From NCBI GenBank assembly GCA_035578905.1, contig JAQJVL010000571.1, positions 186,001 through 250,000 of the forward strand: a stretch of DNA of 64,000 nucleotides. Reading direction: 5' to 3'. The position numbers were made by a program, and so were the translations under genes. The stretch is from Stictocephala bisonia (taxonomy: Eukaryota > Arthropoda > Insecta > Hemiptera > Membracidae). This document shows, piece after piece, positions 13,450 through 27,800 of this stretch (its first letter is position 1; the number at the start of each line of letters is the position of its first letter). The notes beneath the pieces are model-generated. The model was not told where the DNA came from. It was given only the letters and a program-made list of their open reading frames with translations, and made no database searches.

Positions 13450-14539
13450 AGGGTGTTATTAACCCACCCGCCCACTCCTACACGTACAGTGGTTTTGGTA
13501 TCCGGGCATGGGTGGTTGGTTAACTATCACCGTTCGTCGTTATTTCATTGTTGACTTTTATACACAATTATTTATAGGAAATAAAGGATACACTCACCAA
13601 GTGTAAAAATATAATTTAAGATTTTAAATAAAGAAATAATGGTTAGATAAATTTTCTTTTTACTGTTTGTTCAAGATGCAGTTTAAAGCCATCAACTGTT
13701 TAAAACTTATTAGTGCAGTGAGACACCCATATTATTTCGAAGTGGATAATATGTGTATACAGTACTATGTAATACAGTAATTGAAATGAATGATAGTTTA
13801 CAACTAATTTAGGATGAACCTTAATTGTAATAATTAATAATAACAAATCAATACATTAATTGATTATACAAACAATATTAATTTCAAATAAGATTGAATT
13901 AAAATTTTTTTGGGAACTGATTTCCAGTCAAATCGAAATAGAGTAAGTAACTCGTAGATGAGTGTAACTAAAACCAACTAATTAATAAATTAAAAACTTG
14001 ATTTTATTAATTTTCAAGAATTCGATGTGTAATAGTGGAAAGACTCTTTTACATAATTGATGTTCCTTAGTAAAAATCCCACTGTTAGTATTATATACAG
14101 TGTTGCCCTTATTCATTCGATATTAATGTGCGATGTACATTTATTAATATCCCAGAGATATTGAACAATCATAAAATAATTATTTACTATACAAGTTTTA
14201 GTTTATTAGTAAATAAAGCCCCAGTAGAGACAATTTACCGTTTAGGTCCTTATTATTACATTGAACTTACTTTTTAAGCACTTAAATTAATAAACAAAGT
14301 TTACATACATTTAAATACACTACATTTTTGTTTCTAATGCACCCAATAAATTGTTTAAATTATTATTGTAACAAAACTTATCAAGCATGTGTGGCTAGTT
14401 CCTTAGGTTTGACTGTAACATGTATGTACTCTAGCATATGGGGTAGATGTTAAAAAGAGCATTGTCCTTTCTGAACCTTAATAAAAACAGTATTTTCATT
14501 TTGTTTCATCAGAAGTAAAAAGAGAGAGAACAGTGCCAA
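13450..14539. other. Spacer; left edge holds a shard of the 30-bp repeat
   Basis: At 13459-13490 the sequence ACTCCTACACGTACAGTGG resembles the 30-bp array unit found at 53.5-54.4 kb. A sister shard (CCACACACTTACAGT) lies at 13096-13113, on the other side of the transposase fragment. The rest is AT-rich with no gene seen. Confidence 0.5.
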
Positions 14540-16632
14540 CTACAAATTATGACGTATTACGAGGAGTGGAGTAACTATTAATTATGACATATTAGGAGGA
14601 GTGGAGTAACTATTAATTATGACATATTAGGAGGAGTGGAGTAACTATTAATTATGACATATTACGAGGAGTGGAGTAACTATTAATTATGACATATTAC
14701 GAGGAGTGGAGTAACTATTAATTATGACATATTACGAGGAGTGGAGTAACTATTAATTATGACATATTACGAGGAGTGGAGTAACTATTAATTATGACTT
14801 ATTACGAGGAGTGGAGTAACTATTAATTATGACATATTAGGAGGAGTGGAGTAACTATTAATTATGACATATTACGAGGAGTGGAGTAACTATTAATTAT
14901 GACATATTACGAGGAGTGGAGTAACTATTAATTATGACATATTACGAGGAGTGGAGTAACTATTAATTAACATATTACGAGGAGTGGAGTAACTATTAAT
15001 TATGACATATTACGAGGAGTGGAGTAACTATTAATTATGACATATTACGAGGAGTGGAGTAACTATTTATTAACATATTACGAGGAGTGGAGTAACTATT
15101 AATTATGACATATTACGAGGAGTGGAGTAACTATTAATTATGACATATTAGGAGGAGTGGAGTAACTATTAATTATGACATATTACGAGGAGTGGAGTAA
15201 CTATTAATTATGACATATTAGGAGGAGTGGAGTAACTATTAATTAACATATTACGAGGAGTGGAGTAACTATTAATTATGACATATTACGAGGAGTGGAG
15301 TAACTATTAATTATGACATATTACGAGGAGTGGAGTAACTATTTATTAACATATTACGAGGAGTTGAGTAACTATTAATTAACATATTACGATGAGTGGA
15401 GTAACTATTAATTATGACGTATTACGAGGAGTGGAGTAACTATTAATTATGACATATTACGAGGAGTGGAGTAACTATTAATTATGACATATTACGAGGA
15501 GTGGAGTAACTATTTATTAACATATTACGAGGAGTGGAGTAACTATTAATTATGACATATTACGAGGAGTGGAGTAACTATTAATTATGACATATTAGGA
15601 GGAGTGGAGTAACTATTCATTATGACATATTACGAGGAGTGGAGTAACTATTAATTATGACATATTACGAGGAGTGGAGTAACTATTAATTATGACATAT
15701 TACGAGGAGTGGAGTAACTATTTATTAACATATTACGAGGAGTGGAGTAACTATTAATTAACATATTACGATGAGTGGAGTAACTATTAATTATGACGTA
15801 TTACGAGGAGTGGAGTAACTATTAATTATGACATATTACGAGGAGTGGAGTAACTATTAATTATGACTTATTACGAGGAGTGGAGTAACTATTCATTATG
15901 ACATATTACGAGGAGTGGAGTAACTATTAATTATGACATATTACGAGGAGTGGAGTAACTATTAATTATGACTTATTACGAGGAGTGGAGTAACTATTAA
16001 TTATGACATATTAGGAGGAGTGGAGTAACTATTCATTATGACATATTACGAGGAGTGGAGTAACTATTAATTATGACATATTACGAGGAGTGGAGTAACT
16101 ATTAATTATGACATATTACGAGGAGTGGAGTAACTATTAATTATGACATATTAGAAGGAGTGGAGTAACTATTTATTAACATATTACGAGGAGTGGAGTA
16201 ACTATTAATTATGACATATTACGAGGAGTGGAGTAACTATTAATTATGACATATTACGAGGAGTGGAGTAACTATTAATTATGACATATTACGAGGAGTG
16301 GAGTAACTATTAATTATGACATATTAGGAGGAGTGGAGTAACTATTAATTATGACATATTACGAGGAGTGGAGTAACTATTTATTAACATATTACGAGGA
16401 GTGGAGTAACTATTAATTAACATATTACGATGAGTGGAGTAACTATTAATTATGACATATTACGAGCAGTGGAGTAACTATTAATTATGACATATTACGA
16501 GGACTGGAGTAACTATTTATTAACATATTACGAGGAGTGGAGTAACTATTAATTAACATATTACGATGAGTGGAGTAACTATTAATTATGACATATTACG
16601 AGGAGTGGAGTAACTATTTATTAACATATTAC
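14540..16632. repeat. 33/35-bp minisatellite, about 60 copies
   Basis: Highly uniform tandem repeat. The 35-bp unit is TATTAATTATGACATATTAC plus GAGGAGTGGAGTAAC. A 33-bp form lacks two bases in the AT-rich half (TTATTAACATATTAC). Scattered point variants are shared by distant copies: GATGAGTGG at 15391, 15770, 16429 and 16565, and AGGAGG at several sites. They indicate block duplications. No coding potential was found. Confidence 0.95.
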
Positions 16633-16904
16633 TTTTGAAGATGCACATCAAATACGTTTATACCGAATTTGTGTATATTTAAGCTGAAAATTAATTACTA
16701 CATTTTTCGAATTACGTAGGTACCTGCAATGAACATCATTACCAAAATAAGTATGGAAGGTTATTTGGAATACTATAGAACAATTAGATACATCTACTAT
16801 GTATACCATATGGTTTTTTGTTAGCTACCATTTAATATATATTTTTAAATTTGTTATGTATGTATGAACTAAGATCCAAAAGTCACGTTGTATATAAAAG
16901 AAAA

Positions 16905-17190
16905 GTGATCTCCTGACTCAAAGCTAAATCCAATCCATCAATATTGGATTTAGAGAAGATACGACCTGCCTCACTGATTATGTTTATGCAGGCTAATCCC
17001 TCCATAAAAGATTAGAGGCACTCTGTAATAATTATTCGATCCATTGTTTGGATGGACTCCCGCAATCATATGACTGGTCTAGTGCTAATTCCCATTTATA
17101 CTTCCAGTACCCACGCCAATTCGGAACCAATTCAAAAGTGTCCATTCCCTACGAGGGAGTGTCATTCTACCCACAGGGTGGAAATTACTA
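16905..17190 (-). mobile_element. LINE fragment, 3' part of the reverse-transcriptase ORF
   Basis: On the minus strand, TLPRREWTLLNWFRIGVG is readable at about 17090-17160. It matches the conserved end-of-ORF block of Jockey/R1-like non-LTR elements, where an arthropod consensus reads LPR..W.LLNRFRTG.G. The segment is homologous to 48.11-48.42 kb on the same strand: both contain AAATCCAATCCATC, GAGGCACTCTG, GATCCATTGTTT and CCCTACGAGGGA. Frameshifts and stops show it is dead. Confidence 0.75.
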
Positions 17191-18682
17191 GTGTAATTAC
17201 TTCTTTTACTAGTTAAAAGTAATTTTATATAATCCAAAACATATATTTCCTGACTAATTCTAGACGAAAGTTTAGCTAATGGCGTATTTTATTCTAGAAT
17301 ATGTACGTTTTCAATAGGTAGTCTTTTAAGTCAGATATTTTTTGTTTTCTATATTTATTATTTAATAAAGATCTTCTCAATTTGATTTTAGTGATAAATA
17401 ATTATTCATCAGAAACACATTACCAACATTTTCAATTAGCTATAATACATTATTTATAATGTCACAGTTTTATAGGATTTATTAAAAAAAGTTAGTTAAA
17501 TATGTTACATAAAAACAGTATAGAAAAGGATTCTATCTGCAAAAACTTAAATAAGTATGATTTTAAATTCTATTAGTTTTCTTAAAGTTTAAAAGAATAT
17601 GGTTAACCGGTTGAAAATAACAAAATAAAAATTTAACACTTACCGTAAAATACTACCTTTGGAAATATAGTAAAAATATAATGTTTTTAGTTTGGTATAG
17701 AAAACAAAACGTTTATGCAATTAAAATTTTATTTTTTGACTTATTTGTTATCAATTGCTATTTAATAATTCATAAAATAATCATAGCTCTTCACAGTTTT
17801 TAAAAATTACGTATAACATGATATTCGTCCACAAAGTATCTGAAAATTATGAATGGGTCGGACTATTAACTTAAATCATTTTAAAATATACTTAAAAGTT
17901 CTATTTATTAGAGAGAAATGCAAGTTTATTGTTATTGTATCTAATATTAAAAACGCCTATCAATTTGAAATTTCTCATGAAGTTTTGCATTTTATATGAG
18001 ACAGGAAAAGATTCGTATTTTGTTTAAACAGCCAGATTATTCCACCTTCATTTTGTCACATGCTACATAAAATATTCATTTTCATAGATTTTCTTTTCGG
18101 TTCCACCTTGACTTTTCTTGTGTAACTTGGGTGTATTACTTGTGACGAAGCCTTGTTTTAACATATTGAAATTTTTTTAAATGATTGGTAAGTAATTTGA
18201 GGACAAAACAAAAGAGTACTGAGATATTTATCAGTTTCAAATACTTGTACTACGAGATACAGAATGATCTAACTATTGACTAATACGCTGTATCCCAAAA
18301 GTTGTAAAATATATACTCGAACCAACTATTACACAAAGAGTTTGAATATGTATTAAGTATACTATTACATTTTATGGAGCAAAAGTACATTCCTGAGACT
18401 TCAAAATTAATCAATATTTTTACCTCCCCCCACCTCTGACCTTATGAAATCATAACTGTCATAACAAGAAGATCTGCGATTTGAATTAATCAAATTGAAT
18501 GGTCAATTATACCACGTTGTGATTGACCCACGTCTTAATGTAACATAAATATAAGGGATGGTAAGCCCATAGTGGCTGCAGTTAGTACTTATGCGTGCAC
18601 ACTTATAATAAAAAGTCCTGTGAGGAAGCTGTCCTTGTCCTTTCACTCACAGTGTACTTTCACATCTTACCCAACAATTTTA
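17191..18682. other. AT-rich spacer, nothing recognised
   Basis: No ORF above background, and no RNA gene or repeat was recognised. Confidence 0.5.
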
Positions 18683-20040
18683 TAGTACACAGCTGTTCGA
18701 AATAATGTAACTGACTTTAAGAGCCTATTGTTGTTGTGATGAATAGTAATATGCATCTTAAATACAAAGTGTCTAAATTTTACAATTTACTACTTAACTA
18801 TGTAATTGAAACATATCTAAAACATGTAACACGACTGTAAGACCGTATTGTTTTTACGATATGCATTGTAGTACGTAATAGTTTTAAATTATGTAATACG
18901 ACTGTAAGACCCCACTGTGGTTGCGATGTGCTTTGTAGTACGTAACAGTTCCAAGTGATGTAACTCGACTGTAAGACCCCACTGTGGTTGCGATGTGCTT
19001 TGTAGTACGTAATAGTTTTAAATTATGTAATACGACTGTAAGACCCCACTGTGGTTGCGATGTGCTTTGTAGTACGTAATAGTTTTAAATTATGTAATAC
19101 GACTGTAAGACCCCACTGTGGTTACGATATGCATTGTAGTACGTAATAGTGTTAAATTATGTAATACGACTGTAAGACCCTACTGTGGTTGCGATGTGCT
19201 TTGTAGTACGTAACAGTTCCAAGTGATGTAACTCGACTGTAAGACCCCACTGTGGTTGCGATGTGCTTTGTAGTACATAACAGTTCCAAGTGATGTAACT
19301 CGACTGTAAGACCCCACTGTGGTTGCGATGTGCTTTGTATTACGTAACAGTTCCAAGTGATGTAACTCGACTGTAAGACCCCACTGTGGTTGCGATGTGC
19401 TTTGTAGTACGTAACAGTTCCAAGTGATGTAACTCGACTGTAAGACCCCACTGTGGTTGCGATGTGCTTTGTAGTACGTAACAGTTCCAAGTGATGTAAC
19501 TCGACTGTAAGACCCCACTGTGGTTGCGATGTGCTTTGTAGTACATAACAGTTCCAAGTGATGTAACTCGACTGTAAGAGCCTATTGTAGTTGCGATGTG
19601 ATTTGTAGTACGACAGTTCCAAGAGATGTAACTCGACTGTAAGACCCTACTGTGGTTGCGATGTGCTTTGTAGTACGTAACAGTTCCAAGTGATGTAACT
19701 CGACTGTAAGAGCCTATTGTAGTTGCGATGTGATTTGTAGTACGACAGTTCCAAGAGATGTAACTCGACTGTAAGACCCTACTGTGGTTGCGATGTGCTT
19801 TGTAGTACGGCGGTTCAAAGTGAGGTAAAATACGACTGTAAGACCCTACTGTGGTTGCGATGTGCTTTGTAGTAACAGTTGTAAGGGATGTAACACGACT
19901 GTAGACCCTACTGTGGTTGCGATGTGCTTTGTAGTAACAGATTTAGGGGATGTAACACGACTGTAAGACCCTACTGTGGTCGCGATGTGTTGTAATGCAT
20001 GAACGATGATTACAAAGTGCCCAGTGATTGCGCTGTAACA
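18683..20040. repeat. 67-bp tandem repeat, about 20 copies
   Basis: The unit contains GACTGTAAGACCCCACTGTG, then GTTGCGATGTGCTTTGTAGT, then ACGTAACAGTTCCAAGTGAT, then GTAACTC. Exact 67-bp spacing is seen, for example 19235 to 19302. The centre (19180-19570) is nearly identical between copies. Copies before about 18840 and after about 19800 are diverged and variable in length. Because 67 is not a multiple of 3, the apparent minus-strand ORFs at 19152-19622 cycle through all three frames and are by-products. Confidence 0.95.
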
Positions 20041-20152
20041 GGACAATAGGATTCCCACCTGATTGGATCTCCTTTCAACAAGGGACTGATTTGTGATACA
20101 ATATAGGGAAAAGGAATTATTGTGATTTATATATTAGGAAATATCAGTTGAT

Positions 20153-20156
<4 letters not shown>

Positions 20157-20209
<53 letters not shown>
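20157..20209. repeat. (AT)n microsatellite
   Basis: Uninterrupted AT dinucleotide run of about 25 repeats. Confidence 0.97.
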
Positions 20210-20213
<4 letters not shown>

Positions 20214-21174
20214 TATTATTTAAGTTAATACTCTATAATTTGGTGACAAATGACAATGGATTTTTTTTTTATTTGAACCGATCAAATCTCTGTATTATTT
20301 CAACCTACGTATATTTTATTAATTTTATAAAGCATAGTTTTTCTATACATTATCCATGTATTTGCTATTAAAAATAATATAATTATTAAATGCCTTAAAA
20401 TGGTTATCTTCTTATTGTCACTTCATCTCTAATTTATTGAAATCGTAGTTTACAATGTAAACGCTTTGAATAATTTGCTAATACAGTCACCTATAGTTTT
20501 TTTTATATATTATAGCTTATATATGATTATTTTATTACGAAATAGTATCAGCCTCCTCCGATTATATTATTACATAATTTTTCCAAATTATCCTATGAAT
20601 AGTAATAGTTTTCATTTAACTTTTAATATAGACGATGGAAATGGTCTAAAGTGCCAGGAAATCCCAAAAACCTCGTAAGCTAATATTTTATATATACTGT
20701 GTGAACCCCTTAAAAAAGAGCTAAGCTGTTCTTCAATTATTATTAAATATAAAAATATGTGCTACCAGGATTCTTAATCACAGCAAATTATTATTAAATA
20801 TTTCACAGAAAATTCTAATTATAAGTCTATGTAACACGCTTAGTTAAAAATAAACATTAAAGCCCTTACAAAATCCTACCATAATTTTATTTTATAAAAG
20901 AAAATTTTGCCAGATAAAACATTTATTTAACGTAAATTACATTATCTTTGATCAATAGTTTGTACTACAGATACAACCGTAGAATGGATAAATCTGCAAT
21001 AAAATACGTTCATTACCTCTTGAATGATAATCATATATTATACATTCACTCTCTTCTTTCCTCTATATTGAATTTGGATTTCCCATATACCAGTAAATTA
21101 TTAATATTTCGAGATTCTAAGTTAATGTATGTTGAACTAAATATGATAAATAGAATACCCCTGGTAGATTTGAA
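20210..21174. other. AT-rich spacer
   Basis: Short ORFs at 20466-20678 and 20948-21247 are AT-driven. The second runs into decayed satellite sequence and has no recognisable domain. No gene is supported. Confidence 0.5.
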
Positions 21175-21830
21175 ACTGATTGAATCACATTCAACATGCA
21201 ATATACTGATTCAATCAAGGAAAAACATAGCTAATTTCAGTGCCTAAGGTTGATTGACGTGAGCCTAAATTTAATATGTAATGTACCTAGCCGTTGGTGA
21301 TTTGCGGACTGATTGAATCTTCCACGACATGTAATGTATTGACTAAAGGTAACATGTATTTGTTATCTATGAATGTAAAATGACACACAAATGATCTCTT
21401 AATGGTTTAAGGTGTAATAAGGGCTATGGCAAAAAAGTAGCAATTTAAGTTATTATGACCCTTCTTAGGTCATTTTCACTAACTCTTACATCGTTACATT
21501 GTTTTGCACAGTATTAAGGTAGAATAAGAGAATTTTTAGAAACAAAAACTGTGTTTATGTCTAGCTTTTTATTTATGTGACAGGTAAGGAGGGGGGATAA
21601 GCCAACGTGGAGAACCCCCCCCCCTCCACATAGTGACGCAGAGGAAGTCAGCTATTGTCATATACAGTACAATGTAAACGGATACTAGTAGATTGCAACT
21701 TGACTAAGCTAGCCACGTAACATAATGTATTCTTAAGGTCACTTGAAACTGATGTGAGAATGAATTATATACTGTATAATGGTGATGAGCTTTAACGTCG
21801 TATATAATGCAGTTGGTCTCAGGTATCTTA
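21175..21830. repeat. Left decayed edge of the 130-bp satellite
   Basis: Recognisable but heavily diverged copies retain ACTGATTGAATC, ACATGTAATGTATTGACT with AAGGTAACAT, and a CACGTAACAT element. A C-rich patch (CCCCCCCCCC at about 21617) lies inside. Confidence 0.75.
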
Positions 21831-24800
21831 GAGATTGAACGAACCTCTTTAGTCACGTAGTTTATTGACTAAATGTAACATTTAGTTGATATCAGTGACC
21901 GGAGGATGATTAACATTACCTTAAACCTCATACATACTGCGGATGACATGTGGTAGGTTATATATTGATAGAACCTCTCTAATCACGTAGTTTATTGATT
22001 AAATGTAACATTTAGTTGATATCAGTGACCTGAGGATGATTAACATTACCTTAAACCTCGTACATACTGCGGATGACATGTGGTAGGTTATATATTGATA
22101 GAACCTCTCTAATCACGTAGTTTATTGATTAAATGTAACATTTAGCCGATATCAGTGACCTGAGGATGATTAACATTACCTTAAACCTCGTACATACTGC
22201 GGATGACATGTGGTAGGTTATATATTGATAGAACCTCTCTAATCACGTAGATTATTGATTAAATGTAACATTTATTTGATATCAGTGACCTGAGGATGAT
22301 TAACATTACCTTAAACCTCGTACATACTGCGGATGACATGTGGTAGGTTATATATTGATAGAACCTCTCTAATCACGTAGTTTATTGATTAAATGAAACA
22401 TTTAGTTGATATCAGTGACCTGAGGATGATTAACATTACCTTAAACCTCGTACATACTGCGGATGACATGTGGTAGGTTATATATTGATAGAACCTCTCT
22501 AATCACGTAGTTTATTGATTAAATGTAACATTTAGTTGATATCAGTGACCTGAGGATGATTAACATTACCTTAAACCTCGTACATACTGCGGATGACATG
22601 TGGTAGGTTATATATTGATAGAACCTCTCTAATCACGTAGTTTATTGATTAAATGTAACATTTATTTGATATCAGTGACCTGAGGATGATTAACATTACC
22701 TTAAACCTCGTACATACTGCGGATGACATGTGGTAGGTTATATATTGATAGAACCTCTCTAATCACGTAGTTTATTGATTAAATGTAACATTTAGTTGAT
22801 ATCAGTGACCTGAGGATGATTAACATTACCTTAAACCTCGTACATACTGCGGCTGACATGTGGTAGAATATATATTGATAGAACCTCTCTAATCACGTAG
22901 TTTATTGATTAAATGTAACATTTATTTGATATCAGTGACCTGAGGATGATTAACATTACCTTAAACCTCGTACATACTGCGGATGACATGTGGTAGGTTA
23001 TATATTGATAGAACCTCTCTAATCACGTAGTTTATTGATTAAATGTAACATTTAGTTGATATCAGTGACCTGAGGATGATTAACATTACCTTAAACCTCG
23101 TACATACTGCGGATGACATGTGGTAGAATATATATTGATAGAACCTCTCTAATCACGTAGTTTATTGATTAAAGGTAACATTTAGTTGATATCAGTGACC
23201 TGAGGATGATTAACATTACCTTAAACCTCGTACAAACTGCGGATGACATGTGGTAGGTTATATATTAATAGAACCTCTCTAATCACGTAGTTTATTGATT
23301 AAATGTAACATTTATTTGATATCAGTGACCTGAGGATGATTAACATTACCTTAAACCTCGTACATACTGCGGATGACATGTGGTAGGTTATATATTGATA
23401 GAACCTCTCTAATCACGTAGTTTATTGATTAAATGTAACATTTAGTTGATATCAGTGACCTGAGGATGATTAACATTACCTTAAACCTCGTACATACTGC
23501 GGATGACATGTGGTAGGTTATATATTGATAGAACCTCTCTAATCACGTAGTTTATTGACTCAATGTAACATTTAGTTGATATCAGTGACCTGAGGATGAT
23601 TAACATTACCTTAAACCTCGTACATACTGCGGATGACATGTGGTAGATTATATATTGATAGAACCTCTCTAATCACGTAGTTTATTGATTAAATGTAACA
23701 TTTATTTGATATCAGTGACCTGAGGATGATTAACATTACCTTAAACCTCGTACATACTGCGGATGACATGTGGTAGGTTATATATTGATAGAACCTCTCT
23801 AATCACGTAGTTTATTGATTAAATGTAACATTTAGTTGATATCAGTGACCTGAGGATGATTAACATTACCTTAAACCTCGTACATACTGCGGATGACATG
23901 TGGTAGAATATATATTGATAGAACCTCTCTAATCACGTAGTTTATTGATTAAATGTAACATTTAGTTGATATCAGTGACCTGAGGATGATTAACATTACC
24001 TTAAACCTCGTACATACTGCGGATGACATGTGGTAGGTTATATATTGATAGAACCTCTCTAATCACGTAGTTTATTGATTAAATGTAACATTTAGTTGAT
24101 ATCAGTGACCTGAGGATGATTAACATTACCTTAAACCTCGTACATACTGCGGATGACATGTGGTAGAATATATATTGATAGAACCTCTCTAATCACGTAG
24201 TTTATTGATTAAATGTAACATTTATTTGATATCAGTGACCTGAGGATGATTAACATTACCTTAAATTTCGTACATACTGCGGATGCCTAGTGATAGGTTA
24301 TATATTGATAGAACCTCTCTAATCACGTAGTTTATTGATTAAATGTAACATTTAGTTGATATCAGTGACCGGAGGATGATTAACATTACCTTAAACCTCG
24401 TACATACTGCGGATGACATGTGGTAGGTTATATATTAATAGAACCTCACTAATCACGTAGTTTATTGATTAAATGTAACATTTAGTTGATATCAGTGACC
24501 TGAGGATGATTAACATTACCTTAAACCTCGTACATACTGCGGATGACATGTGGTGGGTTATATATTGATCGAACCTCTCTAATCACGTAGTTTATTGACT
24601 CAATGTAACATTTATTTGATATCAGTGACCTGAGGATGATTAACATTACCTTAAACCTCGTACATACTGCGGATGACATGTGGTAGGTTATATATTGATA
24701 GAACCTCTCTAATCACGTAGTTTATTGATTAAATGTAACATTTATTTGATATCAGTGACCTGAGGATGATTAACATTACCTTAAACCTCGTACATACTGC

Positions 24801-27800
24801 GGATGACATGTGGTAGGTTATATATTGATAGAACCTCTCTAATCACGTAGTTTATTGATTAAATGTAACATTTAGTTGATATCAGTGACCTGAGGATGAT
24901 TAACATTACCTTAAACCTCGTACATACTGCGGATGACATGTGGTAGGTTATATATTAATAGAACTTCTCTAATCACGTAGTTTATTGATTAAATGTAACA
25001 TTTATTTGATATCAGTGACCTGAGGATGATTAACATTACCTTAAACCTCGTACATACTGCGGATGACATGTGGTAGGTTATATATTGATAGAACCTCTCT
25101 AATCACGTAGTTTATTGATTAAATGTAACATTTAGTTGATATCAGTGACCGGAGGATGATTAACATTACCTTAAACCTCGTACATACTGCGGATGACATG
25201 TGGTAGGTTATATATTGATAGAACCTCTCTAATCACGTAGTTTATTGATTAATTGTAACATTTAGTTGATATCAGTGACCTGAGGATGATTAACATTACC
25301 TTAAACCTCGTACATACTGCGGATGACATGTGGTAGAATATATATTGATAGAACCTCTCTAATCACGTAGTTTATTGATTAAATGTAACATTTAGTTGAT
25401 ATCAGTGACCTGAGGATGATTAACATTACCTTAAACCTCGTACATACTGCAGATGACATGTGGTAGGTTATATATTAATAGAACTTCTCTAATCACGTAG
25501 TTTATTGATTAAATGTAACATTTATTTGATATCAGTGACCTGAGGATGATTAACATTACCTTAAACCTCGTACATACTGCGGATGACATGTGGTAGGTTA
25601 TATATTGATAGAACCTCTCTAATCACGTAGTTTATTGATTAAATGTAACATTTAGTTGATATCAGTGACCGGAGGATGATTAACATTACCTTAAACCTCG
25701 TACATACTGCGGATGACATGTGGTAGGTTATATATTGATAGAACCTCTCTAATCACGTAGTTTATTGATTAAATGTAACATTTAGTTGATATCAGTGACC
25801 TGAGGATGATTAACATTACCTTAAACCTCGTACATACTGCGGATGACATGTGGTAGGTTATATATTGATAGAACCTCTCTAATCACGTAGTTTATTGATT
25901 AAATGTAACATTTAGTTGATATCAGTGACCTGAGGAATGATTAACATTACCTTAAACCTCGTACATACTGCGGATGACATGTGGTAGGTTATATATTAAT
26001 AGAACTTCTCTAATCACGTAGTTTATTGATTAAATGTAACATTTATTTGATATCAGTGACCTGAGGATGATTAACATTACCTTAAACCTCGTACATACTG
26101 TGGATGACATGTGGTAGAATATATATTGATAGAACCTCTCTAATCACGTAGTTTATTGATTAAATGTAACATTTAGTTGATATCAGTGACCTGAGGATGA
26201 TTAACATTACCTTAAACCTCGTACATACTGCGGATGACATGTGGTAGAATATATATTGATAGAACCTCTCTAATCACGTAGTTTATTGATTAAATGTAAC
26301 ATTTAGTTGATATCAGTGACCTGAGGATGATTAACATTACCTTAAACCTCGTACATACTGCGGATGACATGTGGTAGGTTATATATTGATAGAACCTCTC
26401 TAATCACGTAGTTTATTGATTAAATGTAACATTTAGTTGATATCAGTGACCTGAGGATGATTAACATTACCTTAAACCTCGTACATACTGCGGATGACAT
26501 GTGGTAGGTTATATATTAATAGAACTTCTCTAATCACGTAGTTTATTGATTAAATGTAACATTTATTTGATATCAGTGACCTGAGGATGATTAACATTAC
26601 CTTAAACCTCGTACATACTGCGGATGACATGTGGTAGGTTATATATTGATAGAACCTCTCTAATCACGTAGTTTATTGATTAAATGTAACATTTAGTTGA
26701 TATCAGTGACCTGAGGATGATTAACATTACCTTAAACCTCGTACAAACTGCGGATGACATGTGGTAGGTTATATATTGATAGAACCTCTCTAATCACGTA
26801 GTTTATTGATTAAATGTAACATTTATTTGATATCAGTGACCTGAGGATGATTAACATTACCTTAAACCTCGTACATACTGCGGATGACATGTGGTAGGTT
26901 ATATATTGATAGAACCTCTCTAATCACGTAGTTTATTGATTAAATGTAACATTTAGTTGATATCAGTGACCTGAGGATGATTAACATTACCTTAAACCTC
27001 GTACAAACTGCGGATGACATGTGGTAGGTTATATATTGATAGAACCTCTCTAATCAAGTAGTTAATTAATTAAATGTAACATTTAGTTGATATCAGTGAC
27101 CTGAGGATGATTAACATTACCTTAAACCTCGTACATACTGCGGATGACATGTGGTAGGTTATATATTGATAGAACCTCTCTAATCACGTAGTTTATTGAT
27201 TAAATGTAACATTTAGTTGATATCAGTGACCTGAGGATGATTAACATTACCTTAAACCTCGTACATACTGCGGATGACATATGGTAGGTTATATATTAAT
27301 AGAACTTCTCCAATCACGTAGTTTATTGATTAAATGTAACATTTATTTGATATCAGTGACCTGAGGATGATTAACATTACCTTAAACCTCGTACATACTG
27401 TGGATGACATGTGGTAGAATATATATTGATAGAACCTCTCTAATCACGTAGTTTATTGATTAAATGTAACATTTAGTTGATATCAGTGACCTGAGGATGA
27501 TTAACATTACCTTAAACCTCGTACATACTGCGGATGACATGTGGTAGAATATATATTGATAGAACCTCTCTAATCACGTAGTTTATTGATTAAATGTAAC
27601 ATTTAGTTGATATCAGTGACCTGAGGATGATTAACATTACCTTAAACCTCGTACATACTGCGGATGACATGTGGTAGGATATATATTGATAGAACCTCTC
27701 TAATCACGTAGTTTATTGATTAAATGTAACATTTAGTTGATATCAGTGACCTGAGGATGATTAACATTACCTTAAACCTCGTACATACTGCGGATGACAT

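Noticed and set aside
19152..19622. 156-codon minus-strand ORF in the 67-bp array
   Set aside because: A 67-bp unit shifts frame each copy, so the frame simply reads the repeat in three phases. It has no start context, domain or codon bias.
20948..21247. 99-codon plus-strand ORF
   Set aside because: AT-driven composition, and its 3' third reads into decayed satellite units. No domain was recognised.
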